A stretch of DNA of 64,000 nucleotides from the NCBI RefSeq assembly GCF_004791585.1, contig NZ_SRUU01000007.1, forward strand, positions 186,001-250,000, written 5' to 3'. This stretch comes from Mesorhizobium sp. M1C.F.Ca.ET.210.01.1.1. Lineage in GTDB: Bacteria; Pseudomonadota; Alphaproteobacteria; Rhizobiales; Rhizobiaceae. Below the pieces are notes generated by a model. The model did no database searches, was not told the origin of the DNA, and worked only from the letters and a program-made list of their open reading frames with translations. Of this stretch, positions 8,629-16,573 are shown one piece after another. Positions within the stretch are counted from its first letter, which is position 1. Every line of letters starts with the position of its first letter. Both the position numbers and the translations under genes were made by a program.

Positions 8629-9306
8629 ATGCAATCCAATTCTAGTCAAGGGCCCGATCGGGGTCATTCCGTGCGGGATCTGCTTGAGGAGGCGATTCTA
8701 AGTGGCGAGTTTCAGCCCGGCGAGAGACTTGAAGAGCAACCCCTCGCGCTTCGCTTTCGCGTGTCAAGAACGCCTATTCGCGAAGCTCTGAAGCAGCTCG
8801 AGACAGCGGGTCTCGTTGAGGTGCTTTCTCGGCGCGGCGCGGCTGTTGCCGCACTGTCGCCGGACCGATTGATTGAGATGTTCGAATTCATGGCGGAGAT
8901 AGAGGCGTTCGCAGGCAGACTGGCCGCGCGCCGACTGACGCCGGAGCATCATGATAACCTGCTGGAAACCCATGAGGCCTGTCGCGTCGCTGTAGAGCAA
9001 GGCACGGATGCCTATTACTATGCCAACGAGCTCTTTCACCACGCGATATACAAGGCAAGCCGAAGCAGATTTCTTTTCGAGCAGGCCACCAATTTGCACA
9101 GGCGACTCAAGCCATATCGCCGACTGCAATTACGCACGCGGAACCGTGTGTCTGTCTCGTTCGAAGAACACGAGCAGATCGTTTCAGCTATTCTTGCGGG
9201 CGACGAGCAAGCGGCGGGTGATTGTCTGCGCTCGCATGTCCTCGTTCAAGGGGAACGTTTTAGCGACCTCATCGCCAGTATGAATTGGCCGGCCCCGGGG
9301 CGATGA
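8629..9306 (+). CDS. matR: GntR/FadR-family regulator of malonate genes
   Basis: A 225-residue regulator. The N-terminal winged helix spans about residues 12-75 (RDLLEEAILSGEFQPGERLE, then RVSRTPIREALKQLETAGLV), followed by an all-helical FCD ligand domain with the metal-type histidines in ELFHHAIY and the later EEHEQIV. Divergent placement from the mat operon is the classical matR arrangement, so control of that operon in response to malonate is likely. It is convergent with the peptide-transporter operon. Residues 1-10 are poorly conserved, so the start is less sure. Confidence 0.82.
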   Translation: MQSNSSQGPDRGHSVRDLLEEAILSGEFQPGERLEEQPLALRFRVSRTPIREALKQLETAGLVEVLSRRGAAVAALSPDRLIEMFEFMAEIEAFAGRLAARRLTPEHHDNLLETHEACRVAVEQGTDAYYYANELFHHAIYKASRSRFLFEQATNLHRRLKPYRRLQLRTRNRVSVSFEEHEQIVSAILAGDEQAAGDCLRSHVLVQGERFSDLIASMNWPAPGR

Positions 9307-9397
9307 TCCGGAGGTTGCATTTAGCCTAGGAATGAGGCCTGCAGGGCCGCATCGCGGACGGCTGAGCTTGCTCGGTAGATCGGTCGGCTGTTCAAGC

Positions 9398-11071
9398 TCA
9401 GTTGCCAGCACTCGCCATGCGCCGCCCCCGGATCGCCTTTTCCAGCCAGCCGATCTCCATCTGGGGGACGGAGGATAAGAGCAAGTCGGTATAGGCGTCG
9501 AACGGCGGCGCAAGCACCTTGCTTTTCAGTCCGTAGCGCACCACCTCGCCGCGATACATCACCGCGATCGAATCGGCGATCGACTTCACCGTCGCGAGGT
9601 CGTGGGTGATGAACAGATACGCGACCTTCTCCACCTGCTGCAGGTTGAGCAGGAGCTTGAGAATGCCGTTGGCGACAAGCGGATCGAGCGCCGAGGTCAC
9701 CTCGTCGCAGATGATCAGCTTCGGCTTGGCGGCGAGCGAGCGGGCGATGCAAACGCGCTGCTTCTGGCCGCCGGAGAGCTCGGCCGGATAGCGGTCGATG
9801 AAGCCCTTGCCCATCTCGATCTCGTCGAGAAGCTCGGTCACGCGCCTGTCGCGCTCGCGGCCATTCATGCCGAAATAGAACTCCAGCGGCCGGCCGATGA
9901 TGGTGCCGACCGTCTGGCGCGGATTCATCGCCACGTCGGCCATCTGGTAGATCATCTGCAGCTGGCGCAGGTCTTCCTTCGGCCGGTCGGAAAGCCTGTT
10001 GCCGAGCGTGCGGCCGTCGAAGACGACGCTGCCTTGCTCGGGCGGCAAAAGCCCGGTGATGGCGCGCGCCAGCGTCGATTTGCCGGAGCCGCTCTCGCCG
10101 ACCACGGCCAGCGTCTGTCCCGGATAGATGTCGACCGAGACGTTCTTCAGCACCTTGACGTGGCCGCCGCCATAGGCGGCAGTGACGTTCTTGACCGACA
10201 GGAATGGCGTCGCGCTGGGCTTCTGCTCCTGGTGCTCGATTTCGTGCACCGAGACCAGCGCGTTCGTGTATTCCTGGCGCGGCTCCTTGATGATCTGGCG
10301 GGTGCCTCCCCATTCGACCAGCCTGCCGTGGCGCAGCACCATGATCTCATCCGACACCTGGGCGACGACGGCGAGGTCATGGGTGATGTACAAAGCCGCC
10401 ACATGCGTGTCGCGTATGGCGTCCTTGATCGCCGCCAGCACATCGATCTGCGTCGTCACGTCGAGCGCCGTGGTCGGCTCGTCGAAGACGATCAGGTCGG
10501 GTTCCGAGCACAGCGCCATCGCCGTCATCACGCGCTGCAGCTGACCGCCGGAGACCTGGTGCGGAAAGCGCTCGCCGATGGTTTCGGGATTGGGCAGGCT
10601 GAGCTTCTTGAATAGGGCGACCGCGCGCTTCTCGGCCTCGGCTCGTGTCGCCGTCCCGTGCAGCAGCGTGGCTTCCACAACTTGGTCCATCAGCCTGTGC
10701 GCCGGATTGAAAGCGGCCGCCGCCGACTGCGCGACATAGCAGACTTCGCGGCCGCGCAGCTTGCGGAAACCTTCCTTGCCGCCCTTGAGGATGTCGCGGC
10801 CGTTGAAGATGACTTCGCCGCCGGTGATGCGCACGCCGCCGCGGCCATAGCCCATGGACGACAGGCCGATGGTCGACTTGCCGGCTCCGGATTCGCCGAT
10901 CAGGCCTAGCACCTTGCCCTTCTCCAGTGTCAGCGAGACATCGTGCACCAGCGTGATGGTCTTCGGCGCCTCACCGCCGGGCGGATAGACCGTCGCTTCG
11001 ATGCGCAAATTGCGGATGTCGAGCAGCAGGCCTTGCTTGGGCTGCACGGGCTTCGTTTTGGTATCAGCCAT
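9398..11071 (-). CDS. peptide-type ABC importer, fused double ATPase
   Basis: A 557-residue protein with two complete ATPase domains (DppD-DppF fusion type). The first has GESGAGKST, signature VSGGQLQRV and DEPTTALD; the second has GESGSGKST, signature LSGGQKQRV and a CDEVTSALD Walker B. It should energise the importer formed with the three preceding genes. Its ATG overlaps the stop of the permease gene by one base. In the second Walker B the usual DEP is DEV, which some members of this family show. Confidence 0.92.
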   Translation of the reverse strand: MADTKTKPVQPKQGLLLDIRNLRIEATVYPPGGEAPKTITLVHDVSLTLEKGKVLGLIGESGAGKSTIGLSSMGYGRGGVRITGGEVIFNGRDILKGGKEGFRKLRGREVCYVAQSAAAAFNPAHRLMDQVVEATLLHGTATRAEAEKRAVALFKKLSLPNPETIGERFPHQVSGGQLQRVMTAMALCSEPDLIVFDEPTTALDVTTQIDVLAAIKDAIRDTHVAALYITHDLAVVAQVSDEIMVLRHGRLVEWGGTRQIIKEPRQEYTNALVSVHEIEHQEQKPSATPFLSVKNVTAAYGGGHVKVLKNVSVDIYPGQTLAVVGESGSGKSTLARAITGLLPPEQGSVVFDGRTLGNRLSDRPKEDLRQLQMIYQMADVAMNPRQTVGTIIGRPLEFYFGMNGRERDRRVTELLDEIEMGKGFIDRYPAELSGGQKQRVCIARSLAAKPKLIICDEVTSALDPLVANGILKLLLNLQQVEKVAYLFITHDLATVKSIADSIAVMYRGEVVRYGLKSKVLAPPFDAYTDLLLSSVPQMEIGWLEKAIRGRRMASAGN

Positions 11072-11895
11072 CAGCCGCGTCCTCCCTTAAGGCTTGTCGT
11101 CCGGTTGAGCACCCAGTCGGCAACAAGGTTGACCGAAATCGCCAGCAAGGCGATCGCCGCCGCCGGGATGAGCGCGGCTGCGATGCCGAAGACGATGCCG
11201 TCCTTGTTTTCCTTGACCATGCCGCCCCAGTCGGCGTCAGGCGGCTGCACGCCAAGGCCGAGGAAGGAGAGCGTCGACAAGAACAGCACGGCATAGATGA
11301 AGCGCAGGCCGAGCTCGGAGATCAGCGGTGACAGCGCGTTGGGCAGGATCTCGCGGAAGATGATCCAACCTTCGCCTTCGCCGCGCAATTTGGCGGCCTC
11401 GACATAGTCCATGATGTTGATGTCGACGGCGACTGCGCGCGAGAGGCGATAGACGCGGGTGGAGTCGAGAACGCCCATCACCAGGATCAGCGTCACCAGA
11501 TTGGTTGGCAGCACCGAGAGCACCACCAGGCCCATGATCAGTGTCGGGATCGACATCAGGAGATCGACGAGGCGTGAGAGCAGCGTGTCGTACCAGCCGC
11601 CGAATACTGCCGCCGAGAAACCGAGAATGGCGCCCAGCGAGAAGGACAGCGCCGTCGCCAGCACCGCGATGAACAAGGTGATGCGGGCGCCGTAGATCAT
11701 CCGCGACAAGAGATCGCGACCCAGATTGTCGGTGCCCAGCCAATGCGTTGCCGACATTGGTTCCCAGACGTCGCCAACGATTTCGCCATTGCCGTGCGGC
11801 GCGATCCAGGGTGCGAAGAACGCCGCCAGCACGAACAATGCCGTAAGCACGATGCCGATCAGCGCCGGGATCGGCATGCGTTTGATATCGAGCAT
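11071..11895 (-). CDS. peptide-type ABC importer permease (DppC/OppC family)
   Basis: A 274-residue inner-membrane protein with six or so hydrophobic segments. The first is at residues 9-31, followed by the extracytoplasmic HWLGTDNLGRDLLSRMIYG segment diagnostic of the DppC type. The coupling loop with EAAKLRGEGEGWIIFREILPN is at about 170-190. It pairs with the DppB-type permease 9 bases upstream. Confidence 0.92.
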   Translation of the reverse strand: MLDIKRMPIPALIGIVLTALFVLAAFFAPWIAPHGNGEIVGDVWEPMSATHWLGTDNLGRDLLSRMIYGARITLFIAVLATALSFSLGAILGFSAAVFGGWYDTLLSRLVDLLMSIPTLIMGLVVLSVLPTNLVTLILVMGVLDSTRVYRLSRAVAVDINIMDYVEAAKLRGEGEGWIIFREILPNALSPLISELGLRFIYAVLFLSTLSFLGLGVQPPDADWGGMVKENKDGIVFGIAAALIPAAAIALLAISVNLVADWVLNRTTSLKGGRG

Positions 11896-11904
11896 ATCCG
11901 CCCC

Positions 11905-12864
11905 CTATTTTGGATGTCTGAGCCGCGGATTGGCGACGATCGCCCCGATGTCCGCGATGATGTTCAGGCTGATATAGACAGCGGCAAAGATCAGGCCGAC
12001 CGCCTGAACCACCGGCACGTCGCGCTTGGTGACGTGGTCGACCAGGTATTGCCCCATGCCGGGATAGACGAAGATCACCTCGACCACGACGACGCCGACG
12101 ATCAGATAAGCGAGGTTGAGCATGATGACGTTGATGATCGGCGCGATGGCATTGGGGAAGGCGTGCTTGCGGATGACGTTGAACGCCGACAGCCCTTTAA
12201 GCTCCGCCGTCTCGACATAGGCCGACTGCATGACATTGAGGATCGCCGCGCGCGTCATGCGCATCATGTGCGCCAGCACCACCAGGGTCAGCGCCGTTGC
12301 CGGCAAGGCGATCGCCTGCATACGCTCAAGGAACGACATGCCGTCATAGACCGTCGAGATGCCGGGGAAGATTTGCCACTTCACGGCGAAGAAATAGACC
12401 AGCAGATAGCCGATGAAGAATTCCGGAAACGAGGTCGAGGCGAGCGCTACGCCCGAGATCAGCTTGTCGACCCAGCCATTGCGGTAACGCACCGCGATCA
12501 GGCCAAGCGTGATCGCCAGCGGGATGGCAACGATCGCCGCCCAGAAGGCCAGGAACAGTGTGTTCCACAGCCGTTCCTTGATCGACGTCGCGATGTCCTG
12601 CCCGCTCGACATGGCGGTGCCGAGGTCGCCGGTCAGCACGCCGCCCAGCCAGTGGAAATAGCGGATATAGGCAGGCTGGTTGAGTCCGAGCTGCTCGCGC
12701 AGATTGGCGAGCGACTCAGGCGTCGCCGATTGTCCGAGTATGGCTTGCGCGACGTCGCCGGGCAGGATCTGGGTGCCGGCGAAGATCAGGACCGAAACGG
12801 CCAGCAGCAGGAGAATGCCCAGCGCAATGCGCTGGGCAATTAGCTTCAGGATTGGTGAAGACAT
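11905..12864 (-). CDS. peptide-type ABC importer permease (DppB/OppB family)
   Basis: A 319-residue permease beginning with the membrane helix LIAQRIALGILLLLAVSVLIF typical of DppB. The 'LGLNQPAYIRYFHWLGGVLTGDLGTAMSSG' region of the family is at about residues 62-90 and the EAA-type loop with LKGLSAFNVIRKHAFPN is at about 215-235. It is the second gene of the four-gene importer operon, 16 bases after the binding-protein gene. Confidence 0.92.
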   Translation of the reverse strand: MSSPILKLIAQRIALGILLLLAVSVLIFAGTQILPGDVAQAILGQSATPESLANLREQLGLNQPAYIRYFHWLGGVLTGDLGTAMSSGQDIATSIKERLWNTLFLAFWAAIVAIPLAITLGLIAVRYRNGWVDKLISGVALASTSFPEFFIGYLLVYFFAVKWQIFPGISTVYDGMSFLERMQAIALPATALTLVVLAHMMRMTRAAILNVMQSAYVETAELKGLSAFNVIRKHAFPNAIAPIINVIMLNLAYLIVGVVVVEVIFVYPGMGQYLVDHVTKRDVPVVQAVGLIFAAVYISLNIIADIGAIVANPRLRHPK

Positions 12865-12880
12865 CTCTGCAACGCCCGAC

Positions 12881-14470
12881 TCAGGGCTGCAGCCAGCATT
12901 TCGTCAGCGCATGGGAACCCATCAGCTCGCCGTTTGGATCGTCCACCCAGCCCCCGACCTTTTCGTTGGTCGCATCGATGTAGTTATTGAACATAGGCAC
13001 GATGACACCGCCCTGGTCGCGCAGCATCACGGCGGCGTCCCGGTATAGCTGCTTGCGTTTCGCCTGGTCGAGCTCGCTGCGAGCGGCGACGATCAGCTTG
13101 TCAAAATCCTCACGGAAGAAGTGCGTGTCGTTCCACTCGGCCTTGGACACGTAAGCGAGTGAGTAAATCTGATCCTGTGTTGGACGGCCAGTCCAGTAGG
13201 ACATGCAGAAAGGCTGCTTGTTCCAGACCTGAGCCCAATACCCATCGCCTGGTTCGCGCTTAACCTCCAGCGTAATGCCACATTTGGCGGCACTTTGCTG
13301 GTAGAGTTGCGCCGCGTCGACGGCACCGGGGAAGGCGATGTCAGAGGTTCGCAGCAGCACCGAACCCGAATGCCCGGACCTTTTATAGTGAAAGGCAGCC
13401 TTTTCCGGATCAAATTTACGCTGTTCGATGTCGTCGGAGTATAATGGATAGCCGGCAATCATCGGCGTGTCGTTGCCGACGGTTCCGTAACCCCCGAGAA
13501 TTTTTTTCACCATCTCCTCTCGGTCGACGGCATATTTAAGCGCCAGCCTAAGGTCGTTGTTGTTGAAGGGTGCAGTGTCGCAATGAGCAACCATCACGTA
13601 GTGCCCCTTGCCCGGAACATTGCGGATGGTGACTCCGGCGATACGCTTCACCAGATCCACGATCTTCGGTTCGATGCGGTTGATCATGTGAGCCTGCCCG
13701 CCCTGAAGTGCTGCGGTGCGCGCGGTCGCGTCGTTGACAACGATGATCTCGACCTGGTCGGCATGGCCGCGCTTGTCGGAATCCCAATGCCCCAGATGTC
13801 TCTCGCCGACATGGCGCACACCAGGCTGGTTGACCGCTACCTTGTAAGGTCCAGTGCCGATGCCGGCGGTCGGATTGTCTTTGCCACCGTTCGGCTGGAT
13901 CATCAGATGATAGTCGCCCACGACAAAGGGCAGATCGGCGTTCGGCTCCTTGAGCGTGATGACGACTGTATCGCCGTCCGCCTTGATCGTCTCGAATGCC
14001 TGAACGAAGGGCAGCGCCCCCGACTTCGAGTTGGCGTCGCCGTGGCGCTCCAACGTCGCCACGACGTCGGAAGGGGTTAGGTCCTTTCCGTTGTGAAAGG
14101 TGACGCCCTTGCGGATCTTGAAAGTCCATTTCTTGGCGTCATCAGAGGCATCATACTCTGTGGCCAACCGGTACTCGATCTCGCCAGTCGGAGAGACGTC
14201 AAGGAGTTGCTCTCCCCAGCAACGACCGAACGTGTAAGGGACTTGGCTCAACCAAGTACCCGGGTCGAGGCTGTTGGTGGATTCTCCGCCGGCCATGGCT
14301 GCTTTCAGAATGCCGCCCTTGACCGGACCCGCGGCGCGAGCCGCGCTTGAAAGCAGCGCGTTAGCGAACGGTGCGGCGATGCCAAGTGCCGCCGCCCGGC
14401 CGAGAAAATTACGGCGGCTCAGTTTGCCGGAAGCGACGCAAATGCTCAAAGAGTCGAGTTCGTTTGACAT
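12881..14470 (-). CDS. peptide-type ABC importer binding protein (family 5)
   Basis: A 529-residue periplasmic solute-binding protein of SBP family 5. A twin-arginine export signal is visible (SRRNFLGRAAALGIAAPFAN, ending near AARAA). The lobe motif WTFKIRKGVTFHNGKDLTPSDVVATLERH is characteristic. ATG 14470 is preferred over the in-frame TTG at 14473 because GAGGAAC lies about 9 bases upstream of it. The ligand may be a peptide, opine or amine; it lies between two amine-catabolic gene sets. It is the first gene of the operon 14470 to 9398. Confidence 0.9.
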   Translation of the reverse strand: MSNELDSLSICVASGKLSRRNFLGRAAALGIAAPFANALLSSAARAAGPVKGGILKAAMAGGESTNSLDPGTWLSQVPYTFGRCWGEQLLDVSPTGEIEYRLATEYDASDDAKKWTFKIRKGVTFHNGKDLTPSDVVATLERHGDANSKSGALPFVQAFETIKADGDTVVITLKEPNADLPFVVGDYHLMIQPNGGKDNPTAGIGTGPYKVAVNQPGVRHVGERHLGHWDSDKRGHADQVEIIVVNDATARTAALQGGQAHMINRIEPKIVDLVKRIAGVTIRNVPGKGHYVMVAHCDTAPFNNNDLRLALKYAVDREEMVKKILGGYGTVGNDTPMIAGYPLYSDDIEQRKFDPEKAAFHYKRSGHSGSVLLRTSDIAFPGAVDAAQLYQQSAAKCGITLEVKREPGDGYWAQVWNKQPFCMSYWTGRPTQDQIYSLAYVSKAEWNDTHFFREDFDKLIVAARSELDQAKRKQLYRDAAVMLRDQGGVIVPMFNNYIDATNEKVGGWVDDPNGELMGSHALTKCWLQP

Positions 14471-14631
14471 CAAAAGTTCCTCTCAGTGGTTTCAACCATG
14501 CGCGTTTGGCTTTTTCGGCGGCAGAGGTGTGATGCATTGCATTGGGCCAAGTATGCAAACATACCTTCCTTGTATGCGCACGATGATTTCAAGCATGCAG
14601 ACCGATGCAAGTCAAGTGAACTCGACATAGC

Positions 14632-14778
14632 AGCGCGGATCTTGCGCTCGGCGCAAACGAGCCGATGACTGCGGACGCTCTCGATGACCCAGTTCCGGCC
14701 GAGTTCTATCGGGAGCCGCTGATAGTCAATCGGCGCGCTCCGCTGGCGCTGCACAGGTCAGCTAACCAGGAACTCTAG
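14632..14778 (+). pseudogene. 3' relic of a second FAD amine oxidase gene
   Basis: The plus strand reads ADLALGANEPMTADALDDPV, then PAEFYREPLIVNRRAPLALHRSANQEL and a stop. This aligns with the last 45 codons of the intact FAD oxidase at 3157-4479 (DEPMVADALSEPAPSRLYPE, then PLMTIGAPLKLWAMRRRAGREL and a stop). There is no start, ribosome site or remaining body upstream. Its stop overlaps the stop of the LysR gene on the other strand through a CTAG, exactly as at 4476-4479. Confidence 0.75.
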
Positions 14779-15686
14779 CTTTCTCGTTCCTGCGTAGCGA
14801 CTTCCCGGATCCAGGTGCGCAGGGCTTCAGCCGCGGGGGAAAGCAGGCGATTGTTGTTCCACGTTAGATAGTAGCCGCCCGGCGCCGGCAGCTCGAGATC
14901 CGTCAATCTGACCAGTTTCCCTTCCTCAATCTGGGCTTTCACCAAACGGTGCCAGCCAACGGCGACACCTTGGTCCGCTTGTGCGGCCTGTAGGGCCACG
15001 AAGAACTTCCCGAAGCGCCGACCTCGGGTCGGACCGTGCGGAACACCCGCGCGCCGTAACACCTCGTCCCAGGCTGCCCAGTCGGGATCAACCCAATCGA
15101 CATGCAGTAGCGGCAGGTCGGCTAGCGACTCTGCGGTTGCGTCCCGATGGGTGTTCGCAAATTCCGATCCGCACACAGGATAAATCGTCTCGTCGAAAAG
15201 GAGTTCGGCATTCTCGTCGGACCATGACCCGAATCCGTAGCGGATGCGCAATTCGACCTCTGCTCGGCGATAGTCCCTAGGATTATCAGAGATGAGGTGG
15301 TCGACTGATATGTCTTGGTGCCGTGTCCAGAAGTCCGGCATGCGGGGGATCAGCCACATAGATGCCAAGGCATCAGAGCAAGCCACCGTGACGTTCTTCG
15401 TACGGTCACCGCGTTTTACATTTCGCACGATTTCTGCAGCTCGTGAGAAACCGCTGGCCAACACGCCGTAAAGATCTTCGCCAGCGCTGGTCAGGGTCAC
15501 ACCGGTTCCGAGCCGAGTGAAGAGAAGAACCCCCAATTCGTCTTCGATCGCCTTGATCTGCCGGCTGACGGCGCCAGGCGTGACATTCAGTTCCGCGGCA
15601 GCCAGCTTGAACGAAAGGTGCCGGGCGGATGCCTCAAAAACCGCCAAGGCTGTCAAAGATGGCAGATCGTAGTAACGGCGAACCAT
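14775..15686 (-). CDS. LysR-family regulator (GcvA-like)
   Basis: A 303-residue LysR protein with the N-terminal helix-turn-helix at about residues 8-65 (TALAVFEASARHLSFKLAAA, then ELNVTPGAVSRQIKAIEDEL) and a C-terminal inducer-binding domain. It is paralogous to the regulator at 21123-21998 and to the relic at 4476-4690. It faces the 3' relic of an FAD oxidase, which was probably its former target partner. It may now act on the intact oxidase operon or the neighbouring transporter; neither is shown. The gap to 15943 upstream has no visible gene. Confidence 0.9.
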   Translation of the reverse strand: MVRRYYDLPSLTALAVFEASARHLSFKLAAAELNVTPGAVSRQIKAIEDELGVLLFTRLGTGVTLTSAGEDLYGVLASGFSRAAEIVRNVKRGDRTKNVTVACSDALASMWLIPRMPDFWTRHQDISVDHLISDNPRDYRRAEVELRIRYGFGSWSDENAELLFDETIYPVCGSEFANTHRDATAESLADLPLLHVDWVDPDWAAWDEVLRRAGVPHGPTRGRRFGKFFVALQAAQADQGVAVGWHRLVKAQIEEGKLVRLTDLELPAPGGYYLTWNNNRLLSPAAEALRTWIREVATQERES

Positions 15687-15943
15687 CTCAATTTCCTAAC
15701 CCCGCGTTGATCGCGCGATCGGCTCAACCAAGCCCCTCAAGACGTCGGGAGATCCCAACTCCTATTCAACCCGCACGGATTTCCCCTCACAACATGCGAC
15801 CCCTCTTACCAAAAGTCGACACACCGCAACGCAGCATTTGATCGTTGATCGCCGCGTGCATGCCGGGAGTGCTCATCGTTCCACAAGCGCAAAATATGGG
15901 ACCTTCGGAACGAGCCCCAAACATCAATCAACTAAGCACGTGG

Positions 15944-16549
15944 TCAATGAACGCGTTGCTCTGGGAGGAGCGCCCAAAATGCGAATAGAGGCTTCTGGGC
16001 AGATCGCATGGCATGTTTGATATTCGGTGGGTTGAAGAATGAACCGCCTGCGCTCAAGGCGAACCAATCGCCATCTGCTTGTCGAAACTCACCTTCAGAT
16101 ATGACGAGATAGGTCTCTTCCGGAGCGTGGCTGTGGTCCGGGTAGCGCACGTTGGGTGCCATCAGCGTCGCGCCGATCCAGGCATCCTGGCGATCTTCCA
16201 AAGCGCCGGGACCAACAATCATCACATTGGCATGGCTCATCAGAAAGTTCTGACTCGCAGTGTTGTCGTAGGTCGCTCGCCACTTCCACTCAAGTTTCGG
16301 TTCCAATGCCTTGAACAGCGAGATCAGCGCTTGGAGCGTAGGCTCGTTGGGGGTGAGATCCATAGCAGGCGCAAGAAACCGCTCACAGACCGCGAGACGC
16401 GATCCTGGCGTCGTGCGCTCAACTCCCGGAACGTTCAGTTGCGCGAACAACTGCGTGAGCGATTTTCGCGAACGGATGTCGACCGCAAAACGGTCAAACG
16501 CGAGGAATGCGCCATCCAAGAATTTCTGCAGTGCTTCGCTTCTTCCCAT
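15944..16549 (-). CDS. DddQ-like cupin lyase (DMSP-lyase family)
   Basis: A 201-residue protein with a C-terminal cupin. The metal and catalytic residues are Tyr136, His141, Glu145, Tyr147 and His179 in YPDHSHAPEETYLV and NPPNIKHAMRS. Their spacing equals that recalled for DddQ of Ruegeria (Y120, H125, E129, Y131, H163), a zinc enzyme that cleaves dimethylsulfoniopropionate to acrylate and dimethyl sulfide. It is the fourth gene of a betaine-demethylase operon, 24 bases after the StcD-like gene. The true substrate could be DMSP or an onium compound such as a nitrogen betaine, removed by beta-elimination. Family assignment is fairly firm; substrate is not. Confidence 0.8.
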   Translation of the reverse strand: MGRSEALQKFLDGAFLAFDRFAVDIRSRKSLTQLFAQLNVPGVERTTPGSRLAVCERFLAPAMDLTPNEPTLQALISLFKALEPKLEWKWRATYDNTASQNFLMSHANVMIVGPGALEDRQDAWIGATLMAPNVRYPDHSHAPEETYLVISEGEFRQADGDWFALSAGGSFFNPPNIKHAMRSAQKPLFAFWALLPEQRVH

Positions 16550-16573
16550 GGGATATTCACGTCCGTCGTGCTG

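Noticed and set aside
9602..10615. 337-codon plus-strand frame
   Set aside because: Antisense to the double ATPase, whose Walker motifs are clear.
11743..12843. 366-codon plus-strand frame
   Set aside because: Antisense to the DppB-type permease; the translation is Asp/His/Arg-rich and has no domain.
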